Below, piece after piece: positions 1-6,330 of a stretch of 6,330 nt of DNA. A program made the position numbers and the translations under genes. The notes beneath the pieces were generated by a model. The model was given only the letters and a program-made list of their open reading frames with translations, ran no database searches and was not told the DNA's origin. Position 1 is the stretch's first letter. Every line of letters begins with the position of its first letter. Origin of the DNA: Desulfomonile tiedjei (lineage in GTDB: Bacteria; Desulfobacterota; Desulfomonilia; Desulfomonilales; Desulfomonilaceae); NCBI GenBank assembly GCA_020718965.1, contig DYRE01000135.1, forward strand, positions 1 through 6,330. Direction: 5' to 3'.

Positions 1-2
1 CG

Positions 3-62
3 GAAGGCGGCCTCCGAGAAAATGTTCGGTCTCAGATATTGAAAGAAGCGGCCCCGTTATGA
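3..62 (+). CDS. mntA: MntA-type nucleotidyltransferase antitoxin, 3' end only
   Basis: Only about the last 19 codons are in the window, in the frame that ends with TGA at 60-62. The visible tail contains ILKEAAPL, which resembles the ILxEAxPL ending common in small MNT-domain (minimal nucleotidyltransferase) antitoxins. The identification rests on this tail and on the position directly before hepT. The catalytic GSxxxGxxxxxSDxD region would lie upstream and cannot be seen. The stop codon overlaps the hepT ATG in an ATGA arrangement, which implies a translationally coupled operon. In characterised pairs the antitoxin transfers AMP to a tyrosine of the HepT toxin. Without the catalytic domain I cannot say whether this copy is active. 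Confidence 0.6.
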   Translation, partial: EGGLRENVRSQILKEAAPL

Positions 63-400
63 GGGATGACCGGGCACGCCTTGTCGACATGTTGGAAGCC
101 ATCAATAATATTCAGAATTATACTGTTCTAGGAAAGGAACGCTTCCAAAGAGATGAGCTGGTTAGGACCTATATAATCTATCAATTGCAGGTTCTTGGGG
201 AAGCGGCCTACAAATTAACTCCAAATTTTCGATCAGATCATCCCGATGTCCCTTGGCCAAAGGTTATGGGTATGAGACATTTTCTTGTTCACGATTATTT
301 TCGGGTCAACTATGACATGGTGTGGGACGCGACCGTTCTGGATTTACCGCCGCTGAAAACCAAGATCGAAGGCATTTTGAGTCAGTTCACAGACGCTTGA
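59..400 (+). CDS. hepT: HepT-like HEPN-domain toxin (DUF86 family)
   Basis: This is a complete 113-residue protein, a usual length for the HepT/DUF86 family. The family forms all-helical dimers that act as ribonucleases. The diagnostic RX4HXY motif is visible as RHFLVHDY, with R73, H78 and Y80. R and H are the presumed RNase catalytic pair, and Y80 matches the tyrosine that is AMPylated by the MntA partner in studied systems. Helical stretches around residues 4-20 (LVDMLEAINNI) and 36-53 (RTYIIYQLQVLGEAAYKL) also fit the family. The ATG at 59 overlaps the stop of the upstream nucleotidyltransferase gene. It has no strong Shine-Dalgarno of its own, so translation is probably coupled to that gene. 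The frame is open upstream to the window edge, but the ATGA overlap and family length favour this start. A weak terminator follows at 444-463. The key residues are intact, so the toxin is probably functional. Confidence 0.9.
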   Translation: MRDDRARLVDMLEAINNIQNYTVLGKERFQRDELVRTYIIYQLQVLGEAAYKLTPNFRSDHPDVPWPKVMGMRHFLVHDYFRVNYDMVWDATVLDLPPLKTKIEGILSQFTDA

Positions 401-443
401 AGCATTTTCAGCTTGTACTACAATTGAAGATTTGAGAGAGAAT

Positions 444-463
444 GGGCCTGTAAAGGCCCTTTT
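444..463 (+). terminator. Weak rho-independent terminator after hepT
   Basis: A 5-bp perfect GC stem, GGGCC (444-448) with GGCCC (455-459), encloses a six-base loop and is followed by four T residues (460-463) and then a T-rich stretch. It lies 44 bases after the hepT stop and would end the mntA-hepT transcript. The short stem and short T-run make it weak. On the minus strand the hairpin is followed by a CT-rich stretch rather than T's, so it works less well in that direction. Confidence 0.5.
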
Positions 464-511
464 GTTGTCGTAAGTGGAGTGAGGATAACCGTTACGAAAT
501 GTAGATTCGCG

Positions 512-823
512 TTATTCCCACGAATTATAGTACTGACCAAACATGCTCTTAGCATTACTGCCAGGAACGCCATTGACACCTGCAGTAGTGTTGAAAGCCT
601 TCATAAAAGCGTCATCTAGATTATTTCCTTCGGCTAGCGAACTGGTAACAGAATTAAATTTGTCATAAACGCCATTGCCGGCATTCTTCTCAGAAACATA
701 CTTGGCACAACCGGATAAAAAACATTTGACACACAGACCAGTAAGGTGTAAATTCTCGCACCCATTGGTGAGCGCCACCGCGAATTCTCGGGCGTTGGCG
801 CGTAGTCTGCGCGTGCAATTCAT
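512..823 (-). CDS. Possible small hypothetical protein with four cysteines
   Basis: This is a 103-residue ORF on the minus strand with stop TAA at 514-512. I recognise no family. Residues 1-20 are basic at first (CTRRLRANAR). A cysteine cluster follows at C22, C31, C34 and C39 (C-x8-C-x2-C-x4-C), which could bind metal but matches no finger I know. The second half is rich in Asn, Gly and Ser and ends in an aromatic tail (GQYYNSWE). The amino-acid mix and codon choice look coding rather than random, and no competing gene lies on the plus strand. Against it, no Shine-Dalgarno is visible before the ATG at 823-821. The frame is also open upstream back to a TAA at 877-875 without an ATG, GTG or TTG that would extend it. 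It may therefore be a remnant of a longer gene or an intergenic ORF. Confidence 0.35.
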   Translation of the reverse strand: MNCTRRLRANAREFAVALTNGCENLHLTGLCVKCFLSGCAKYVSEKNAGNGVYDKFNSVTSSLAEGNNLDDAFMKAFNTTAGVNGVPGSNAKSMFGQYYNSWE

Positions 824-921
824 TTTGAATTGGCCTTTGAAAACCGCATTGACATCATGATGTGTTCGAAGTTGTTAGCCAGGTTCAAACTGAAAGATGC
901 GCTGCTTGCCGAAGGCTGGAA

Positions 922-948
922 TTGCTGGGGAAGATCGAATGATTTAAT
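922..948 (+). promoter_or_regulatory. Weak candidate promoter for the dksA-like gene
   Basis: TTTAAT at 943-948 matches the -10 consensus at five of six positions. TTGCTG at 922-927 is a poor -35 (three of six) with a short 15-base spacer. It lies 35 bases before the dksA-like start, a sensible distance. This is the best sigma-70-like match I found by eye in the upstream region, and it could easily be chance. Confidence 0.2.
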
Positions 949-970
949 AGACTCGGAATAGCCGAGAATA

Positions 971-974
971 GGAG
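971..974 (+). promoter_or_regulatory. Ribosome binding site choosing the start at 984
   Basis: GGAG lies nine bases before the ATG at 984. The alternative in-frame ATG at 990 (codon 3) would be 15 bases away, so the first ATG is preferred. Confidence 0.7.
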
Positions 975-983
975 TAAACCACA

Positions 984-1670
984 ATGTGGATGAGTCGTGA
1001 AGAAATATCCGCTTATTTGGGTATTGTTCCAAATAGTGTCAGAGGTAAGGTTCAAAAAGGCCAGATCGAGAGAAAGATAGAGGATGGCAAAAATTTCTAC
1101 AGAATTCTTGAACCTGGATTAAAAAAGGGAACAGCGGGACGAAAGAGACAGCGTCCGCCGGAGCCGGTTTCTCATGAAATACCGCTTCCCACGCCCGCTC
1201 CAGCTCCTCAACCAGTTATGGTCGCTCGACCAGTCCTGGAACAGGAACAGCCTAAAGAACCAGCCAAGTCAAAAGCTTTTCAACCCAAGCAGGTCTTACT
1301 GGATATGCTGGCGTCCATAAAAGTTGGCAGAAACATCGACGCAATCGAAAAAGGAGACGAAATTGACCTGGCTACAGGCGAAATATCGCGTGAGCTTGAC
1401 GCAAAAATTTCCATGCGTCAGCATAGGCAACTCAAAGAGATAGAAGAAGCGCTTGAAAGGATCAGGTTGGGTGAATATGGCTTTTGCGAGGAGTGCGGGG
1501 AACCGATTCCGGAACAGCGTCTCAAATTATTTCCGGCAGCGCCTCTCTGTGTTCGATGTCAGGAAGAAATGGATCATTACGAAAAAATAAAAGAAAACCA
1601 AGGCCTGAGAGTAGGTATGTGGAGAGAAGAAAATACAGATGGCCCCTATGGCCGCTCTGGGGAAGAATAG
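984..1670 (+). CDS. DksA/TraR-family C4 zinc-finger protein with N-terminal helix-turn-helix
   Basis: The product is 228 residues, against about 150 for E. coli DksA. Residues 2-41 (WMSREEISAYLGI, then a short second helix, GQIERKI and FYRI) read as an excisionase/MerR-like winged helix-turn-helix of the HTH_17 type. Residues about 50-98 are a Lys/Arg- then Pro-rich linker (PLPTPAPAPQP at 67-77). Residues about 99-165 form the DksA coiled coil, with the tip motif DEIDLA (D125, D128, A130) matching DxxDxA. The C4 zinc finger is CEEC (C168, C171) and CVRC (C189, C192). From A130 to C168 is 38 residues, the same as A76 to C114 in E. coli DksA, so the second arm is complete. DksA proteins insert the coiled coil into the RNA polymerase secondary channel and alter initiation. 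The HTH suggests DNA targeting as well, which is inference. A GGAG lies nine bases before the start, and a strong hairpin follows the stop. Because of the extra domain I give no gene symbol. Confidence 0.9.
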   Translation: MWMSREEISAYLGIVPNSVRGKVQKGQIERKIEDGKNFYRILEPGLKKGTAGRKRQRPPEPVSHEIPLPTPAPAPQPVMVARPVLEQEQPKEPAKSKAFQPKQVLLDMLASIKVGRNIDAIEKGDEIDLATGEISRELDAKISMRQHRQLKEIEEALERIRLGEYGFCEECGEPIPEQRLKLFPAAPLCVRCQEEMDHYEKIKENQGLRVGMWREENTDGPYGRSGEE

Positions 1671-1688
1671 GGTTGAGATCTTTTCGGT

Positions 1689-1716
1689 CCGGCGCCTCGA
1701 TCAAAGGCGCCGGTTT
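1689..1716 (+). terminator. GC-rich hairpin terminator after the dksA-like gene
   Basis: A perfect 8-bp inverted repeat, CCGGCGCC (1689-1696) with GGCGCCGG (1706-1713), encloses a nine-base loop and is followed by TTT (1714-1716). It lies 18 bases after the stop at 1670. The stem is strong but the T-run is short, so termination may be partial. It sits 37 bases before the A2M start and probably separates the two genes into different transcripts. Confidence 0.6.
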
Positions 1717-1752
1717 CAACACGCCCCAGATTTTTCAGGGAGAAAAAATCAG

Positions 1753-1839
1753 ATGATTCCATCAAAGATTCTGTCGAGAGTTGTGCTGGGTTCTATTATT
1801 GGAATCTTCCTGATTGCATCAAACCTGCCGGCTTGTGCG
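1753..1839 (+). other. Signal peptide of the A2M protein
   Basis: This covers codons 1-29. A short basic n-region (K5, R9) precedes a hydrophobic core VVLGSIIGIFLIA (10-22) and the end LPACA followed by D30. ACA fits the AxA rule for signal peptidase I. LPAC resembles a lipobox with C28 as the lipid-bearing cysteine, but Pro at -2 and Asn at -4 fit the lipoprotein consensus poorly. I favour signal peptidase I. Confidence 0.7.
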
Positions 1840-4800
1840 GATCAACTCACTGCATACGCGTATCGTGATTTCTCAAACCAGGGGACTTCGGCCGGTAGTT
1901 GGGCGGCAAGGATCAATCTGAGCGCGCCGGTATTCCTGATTAACCTTAAACAAGCCATCAAGGTTTTGGCGGATGGAAAGGAAATTAACTATGAACTTTC
2001 TATGGATATCGATCAGAGACAGGAAAAATCATCAAGGACATTTATAGTTACGCCCAAGAAAACAAGCCCGTTGCCGACCACGATTTCAATAAGGATCAAC
2101 AAGGATTTGACCGATGTCTTGGGAAGCAAGAAACTGGTTAAATCTTTTATATATGAATTTCAATCAGTGGAACAACTTTCTGTTACCGGGCTTGAGACTT
2201 ATTTCAGATCAACAGGGGATAGAGGAATAAAGATCCTCCTGTCCGGTTCCGTTCCTGACAAAGACCTTAGGAATGCAGTCAAAATTGATCCAGGTGTGCC
2301 TGACCTCAAGATTCGTCGCAACGATGAAGGCGCTTATGAAATGTCTGGAAATTTCATAAAGGATCAGAATTACACTATTCAAATATTGCCGGTTTCAGCG
2401 AATGGCGGAACGGCTGTTTTCGCTCAGAATGAGTTTCAATTTTCCGGCCCCGGTCTGAGCCGTGAAATAGCCTTTCAGTCTGAAAATTCCATCGTGGAAT
2501 TAAAGAGTCGACAATTAGTTCCTGTGAGACTTTCCGGAGTTTCGCAATTGAGATGCGAACTCAGTAAAATTCCGGCAATATTGATTCCGCAGATGGTTAA
2601 AGACCTCAACGACGGGATTGACGATCTGGAAGGCTATCTGGATTCATGGCGAACCGCAGTTGAAAGATCCGGCGTTGGGTCAAGAAATAATTGTTTCTCT
2701 GTTTCAAGGGGCCAGGAAGATAAGGAGGTTTTCTTTGCCCCTGAAGCAAATGACAAATCTGTCATCTTTTCGGCCCCAATGTCTTTCAGAAAGTTTCCGG
2801 AAAAGGGTGGCGCATGGATTGCGAGATTAGGGACGACTGATGATTCCGGTGTCTCCCCGGCAATAAGGTTGATCCAGATAACTGATCTGGCGATAAGTTA
2901 CAAGATTTCCCCAAAGTCTTTGCTGATGTGGATTACTTCACTTCAGACAGGCGAACCTGTTCAGGGAGTGGATCTTGCGGTAGTCGCCAAGGATGGAGAA
3001 GCCTTTGACATCGGCAAATCGGACGAAAATGGCCTGATCATGATCAGGGATAGAAGTGAATTCGTAAATCTCAAACTGGGCCTGGACGAAACACCGTCCA
3101 CGAAATCATCGTCTCTATATCTGGAGAACATCTCATGGCTGATCGTAGCAAATGACCATGACTACTGTGCCTTAGACATCGAATCTTTCAAGATTAAACC
3201 GACAACTCGCGTCTCCGGGGATAAGGCTGACAAAGCCGATGGGGCAAAAACGGGTCTGGTTTTTACCGACCGAGCCATTTACAGACCTGGAGATGAAGTC
3301 AATTTCAAATTCATATCCAGGATTTTCAAAGACAACAAAATAGAAGTCCCTGAAAAAACTGGAGTAAAGATCCAGGTTATTGGCCCGAGGGGGGATATCT
3401 ACTATAGCCGTGAACAACCATTGAATGAATTTGGCTCGTGTTGGGATACACTGAAGCTTGAAACCTACTGGCCTGTTGGGAGTTATACAATAAAAACGGT
3501 ATATTCTGGCGCTGCGGCAGACAATAATGTCTTCACAAAAAACTTTTCAGTTCAGGAATACAGAGAAAGCAGACACCAGGTTTCATTAAACTTTCATAGA
3601 GAACAAAAACCACTGCCGAAATATGTTGGTATAAAGGGTGAGGAGGAATTTCTGCTCACAGAGATAACTTCCACCTATTTTGCGGGTGGTCCGGTTCGCC
3701 ACGGTAAAGTGAGATGGAAAGCGGAACTGGCTCCGGTAACCAATACGGTCCCCGGACATGACGCATATTTCTTTGGAAACCAGGAGGAACAAACTCTCTT
3801 TCTGGAATCTGGAGAATCAATTCTGGATGAACAAGGGAAGCTCTCTGTCAAAATTCCTTTGGATGTACGGTTACTAACAGGAATTTACGGTGTTAGGCTA
3901 TCCGCCACAGTTGTCGATATAGACGGCCAACCTGCCACAGAAGTAAAGTTCTTTAACCCTGCCCCTCGTTTCCTGGTGGGGATTCTGTCTAATCAGAAAC
4001 AGGTCCAGGTAGGCTATTCAAGCCCCTTGCGTTTCGTACTGGTGGATTCTGAGGGCAAAAGGGTTCAGAAAGCCTCAATGGAAATGTCAGTCTTACAGAA
4101 ACGCTACCTAAACATTAAGAAGAGAGATAGGGACGGAAACATCAATGACACTTGGGAAGAGGGATGGATAAAAACTTTTTCGACTATCCAGACTGTCATT
4201 AACGGAGAAGGCAGTTTTCAGACCGAGTTCCTAGACCCGGGAGACTATCTTGTTTCAATAACATACTTGGACACCACTGGTAGATACTCAAGCCAGGTAA
4301 TTTTCAAAGTTGGCTGGGATGACTATGATCAATGGCTTCAGGGGCAGAAAAAGGCCGAAAAAGGTACGACCCCGAACATCCCGATTTCTTTGAACCAGAA
4401 AGAATATTCTCCGGGATCAATGATTCAGGCAAATTTTCACTCTCCAAGGGCAATAAGAACATGCTTGGTGACACTCGAAAGATCGGACATCTTTGAGCAC
4501 CGGGTGGTGGAAGTTAATGGTCTCGATGGCGAAGCTAAATTTTCGGTGCAGAATGGCTTTCAGCCGAACATTTTTGTGTCGATTCTTGCCCCCACCGGCA
4601 GATCGGATTTCCCGGTTTACTCGAGTCAGACAGACTCGGACATACCAACCATATTTTCGGGTTATGCCAGGGCTTCGGTTAAGACTGAACTCAAGAAATT
4701 AAATTTGCATATCGATAAAGGACTGTCAGAAATAAAGGCCAAGCCCGGAGAAAAAGTCAAAATAGATCTGGCTGTTTCTGACCAATCCGGTTCCGGTGTG

Positions 4801-6330
4801 GTCGCTGAGATAGCAGTGTGTGTGGTCAACGAAGCTGTGCTCGCAATGGCTGATTTTAACATTCCAGACCTGTCTCCATTAGCCAATTTCGATCTGCCAC
4901 TCTCTGTGAAGACAGGGGACCTTAGATTGGGATTAATAAGTCAGGACCTATTCAGGATGCTGACTACACGTCCACTGACTGGCGGGGGGGCAGGGAAAGC
5001 CCTGATGGGTCCAAGTTTTAGAAAAGACTTCAGACCAGTCGCATATTTCAACCCATCAGTGGTCACAAATGAGAAAGGACAAGCTTCGGTAACCTTTGTT
5101 GCGCCGGATTCACTGACTGTCTATCGGGTATATGCTGTGGCCACAGACAGGTCGTCCGGTTTTGTATCAGCAGACAGGCCAATGACGGTGAACAAGGATT
5201 TTTACGCGGAACCTTCTCTTCCCAGGTTTTTATGTCCAGGCGACGAAGCGATTTTGCCGGTGACGGTTTTTAACAACACTAAAGACAACGGGAATGTCAC
5301 CCTTGAGTTTAATTCCTCTCCAAACATCAAGTTTGAACCCAAATCATTTAAATCGTCTCTTTTAGCCAACTCATCCATATCGGTAGGTATGCAAACCAGA
5401 ATTGAGGAAGAATCAGACAGTACCTGGCTCGAAATCACATCAGCTTTTGATTCAGCAAGCCAGAAACTTGGTGACGCGGTTAGAAAAACCATTCCTACCA
5501 GGGGGCTTTACGCTCCACTCACAAGGGTTTCCCAGGGAGGATTCGCCGGTAACATAAATATACCAATTCAGTTTCCTGAATACGTGAAAGATTTGATCTC
5601 CAAAAAGCCCAACGCTAAAGATGTAGGCATTTCTCTTACGTTGAGTCTGCATGAGTGGTCCAGAATTGCACCGGGGTTAAAATATCTTATGCACTATCCG
5701 TTTGGATGTATTGAGCAAATTAGTTCATCCGTCATTCCCCTCGTGGGGTTGCGGGACCTGATAGCCTCAGGACAAATCTCGGAGTTTTCTGGATATAATA
5801 TTGAAGATTTTCTAAAAAGTGGAATTGACAAAATTCTCGGGTCCCAACAGTTGACGGGAGGTTTTTCGTATTGGCCTGGACAACTTAACACAACCTTGTG
5901 GACTTCCTCTTACGCTACTTTTGCTTTGATAGAGGCTTCCAAGGCAGGCGTCAAGGTTCCAGAATCGAGCCTGAAGCTTGCTGCCAAGTTTATGAAAGAT
6001 TCGTTATTCAAAAAGGGCAGTTACAATAGCAATTACCAAAGCGGTTCAGATTTGCACTGGATCTTGCTCGCTCTGGCTGAACTGGGAGCTATAACTCCCC
6101 AGGATTTGCAGCCCTTCTTCAATGACTACGAAAGCCTTTCGCAGGAGTCTAAAGCTCTTCTGATAATGGCCTCAAAAAAGATCAATTATCTTGACTCAGC
6201 CAAGCGTAAGGAACTGGTGAAAAAACTCGCGCCAGGCTCGCCGGGCAAGGAAAATAACGCATTGGACTCTCCCTGGCGTGAACTTGCCGCATGCTTGATG
6301 GCTACCTTGGAAGTTGAAGGACATTCTAAA
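1753..6330 (+). CDS. Bacterial alpha-2-macroglobulin with thioester motif (3' truncated by window)
   Basis: A single open frame of 1526 codons runs off the window edge; bacterial relatives are roughly 1500-2000 residues. Residues 1-29 are a signal peptide (K5, R9, hydrophobic 10-22, then ACA before D30). Visible landmarks in order are: an MG1-like strand region from about 234; MG2 signature TDRAIYRPGDEV (505-516); YFAGGPVRHGKVRW (642-655); bait-region-domain motifs YSPG (885-888) and LVTLERS (905-911); VVNEAVLAMAD (1024-1034); a Gly-rich linker near 1077; the A2M core FRPVAYFNP (from 1093) to PSLPRFLCPGDE (1154-1165); and the helical thioester domain with YPFGCIEQ (1315-1322) and GGFSYWPG (1369-1376). 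C1319 and Q1322 would form the thioester bond. These proteins trap and covalently bind attacking proteases in the periplasm or at the cell surface. AGGGAGA at 1737-1743 provides the ribosome binding site, and no earlier in-frame start is visible. The usual partner, penicillin-binding protein 1C (pbpC), is not seen and could lie downstream. Confidence 0.95.
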   Translation, partial: MIPSKILSRVVLGSIIGIFLIASNLPACADQLTAYAYRDFSNQGTSAGSWAARINLSAPVFLINLKQAIKVLADGKEINYELSMDIDQRQEKSSRTFIVTPKKTSPLPTTISIRINKDLTDVLGSKKLVKSFIYEFQSVEQLSVTGLETYFRSTGDRGIKILLSGSVPDKDLRNAVKIDPGVPDLKIRRNDEGAYEMSGNFIKDQNYTIQILPVSANGGTAVFAQNEFQFSGPGLSREIAFQSENSIVELKSRQLVPVRLSGVSQLRCELSKIPAILIPQMVKDLNDGIDDLEGYLDSWRTAVERSGVGSRNNCFSVSRGQEDKEVFFAPEANDKSVIFSAPMSFRKFPEKGGAWIARLGTTDDSGVSPAIRLIQITDLAISYKISPKSLLMWITSLQTGEPVQGVDLAVVAKDGEAFDIGKSDENGLIMIRDRSEFVNLKLGLDETPSTKSSSLYLENISWLIVANDHDYCALDIESFKIKPTTRVSGDKADKADGAKTGLVFTDRAIYRPGDEVNFKFISRIFKDNKIEVPEKTGVKIQVIGPRGDIYYSREQPLNEFGSCWDTLKLETYWPVGSYTIKTVYSGAAADNNVFTKNFSVQEYRESRHQVSLNFHREQKPLPKYVGIKGEEEFLLTEITSTYFAGGPVRHGKVRWKAELAPVTNTVPGHDAYFFGNQEEQTLFLESGESILDEQGKLSVKIPLDVRLLTGIYGVRLSATVVDIDGQPATEVKFFNPAPRFLVGILSNQKQVQVGYSSPLRFVLVDSEGKRVQKASMEMSVLQKRYLNIKKRDRDGNINDTWEEGWIKTFSTIQTVINGEGSFQTEFLDPGDYLVSITYLDTTGRYSSQVIFKVGWDDYDQWLQGQKKAEKGTTPNIPISLNQKEYSPGSMIQANFHSPRAIRTCLVTLERSDIFEHRVVEVNGLDGEAKFSVQNGFQPNIFVSILAPTGRSDFPVYSSQTDSDIPTIFSGYARASVKTELKKLNLHIDKGLSEIKAKPGEKVKIDLAVSDQSGSGVVAEIAVCVVNEAVLAMADFNIPDLSPLANFDLPLSVKTGDLRLGLISQDLFRMLTTRPLTGGGAGKALMGPSFRKDFRPVAYFNPSVVTNEKGQASVTFVAPDSLTVYRVYAVATDRSSGFVSADRPMTVNKDFYAEPSLPRFLCPGDEAILPVTVFNNTKDNGNVTLEFNSSPNIKFEPKSFKSSLLANSSISVGMQTRIEEESDSTWLEITSAFDSASQKLGDAVRKTIPTRGLYAPLTRVSQGGFAGNINIPIQFPEYVKDLISKKPNAKDVGISLTLSLHEWSRIAPGLKYLMHYPFGCIEQISSSVIPLVGLRDLIASGQISEFSGYNIEDFLKSGIDKILGSQQLTGGFSYWPGQLNTTLWTSSYATFALIEASKAGVKVPESSLKLAAKFMKDSLFKKGSYNSNYQSGSDLHWILLALAELGAITPQDLQPFFNDYESLSQESKALLIMASKKINYLDSAKRKELVKKLAPGSPGKENNALDSPWRELAACLMATLEVEGHSK

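Larger units (their letters stand above)
401..983. other. 583-base region without a confident gene
   Basis: The stretch lies between hepT and the dksA-like gene. Apart from the small hairpin after hepT and the possible minus-strand ORF at 512-823, I see no tRNA-like cloverleaf, no tandem repeats, no CRISPR-like units and no insertion-sequence ends. A 34-codon plus-strand ORF (857-961) ends just before the dksA-like gene but has no ribosome binding site. The promoter of the dksA-like gene should lie in its last 150 bases. Confidence 0.6.

Noticed and set aside
675..860. 61-codon plus-strand ORF in the gap after hepT
   Set aside because: It is antisense to the more protein-like 512-823 ORF, with no ribosome binding site or recognisable motif.
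857..961. 34-codon plus-strand ORF ending 22 bases before the dksA-like start, a possible leader peptide
   Set aside because: It has no ribosome binding site, no run of regulatory codons and no attenuator-like hairpin between it and the gene.
820..1032. 70-codon minus-strand ORF whose TGA overlaps the ATG of the 512-823 ORF (ATGA), suggesting a minus-strand operon
   Set aside because: It overlaps the well-supported start and ribosome binding site of the dksA-like gene, has no recognisable family and no clear ribosome binding site. The four-base overlap is likely chance.
1484..1756. Overlapping plus-strand ORF running from the dksA-like gene into the A2M start
   Set aside because: It lies in another frame over the zinc-finger codons, is Arg/Ser-rich without motifs, and crosses the terminator hairpin.
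2618..2830. Alternative-frame ORF within the A2M gene, considered as a sign of a frameshift
   Set aside because: The A2M frame stays open from 1753 to the window end, with family motifs in the same frame before and after this segment. The alternative frame is a shadow.
1..6330. One linked novel system formed by the toxin-antitoxin pair, the dksA-like gene and A2M
   Set aside because: Hairpins separate the three units, the gaps are not operon-like, and no shared function is visible. Adjacency alone does not support it.

Overview
The window reads as bacterial chromosome of intermediate GC content. Most coding sequence is on the + strand. The combination of a HEPN/MNT toxin-antitoxin pair, a DksA-type transcription factor and a very large exported alpha-2-macroglobulin (A2M) points to a Gram-negative, didermic bacterium. 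A deltaproteobacterial (Desulfobacterota-like) source is my best guess, but it rests on general impression only.

Layout: (1) Positions 1-62 hold the last codons of an MntA-type nucleotidyltransferase antitoxin. Its stop overlaps the start of hepT (59-400), a complete HEPN-domain toxin. (2) Positions 401-983 are about 580 bases without a confident gene. They contain a weak terminator just after hepT and a possible minus-strand ORF for a small four-cysteine protein (512-823). (3) Positions 984-1670 encode a 228-residue protein with an excisionase/MerR-like helix-turn-helix at its N-terminus, a Pro-rich linker and a complete DksA coiled coil plus C4 zinc finger. It is followed by a perfect 8-bp GC hairpin, a probable terminator. 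(4) From 1753 to the window edge runs one uninterrupted reading frame of 1526 codons. It encodes a bacterial A2M with an export signal, MG-type domains, the A2M core and a thioester domain with an intact GCIEQ motif. Its 3' end lies beyond the window.

The three units look functionally independent: a stress or defence toxin-antitoxin module, a transcription regulator, and a periplasmic or surface protease-trapping protein. Nothing in the sequence ties them into one system. The most unusual element is the DNA-binding-domain/DksA fusion. Its DksA part keeps the DxxDxA tip and zinc-finger spacing exactly, but appears to have lost residues that E. coli DksA uses for ppGpp site 2.
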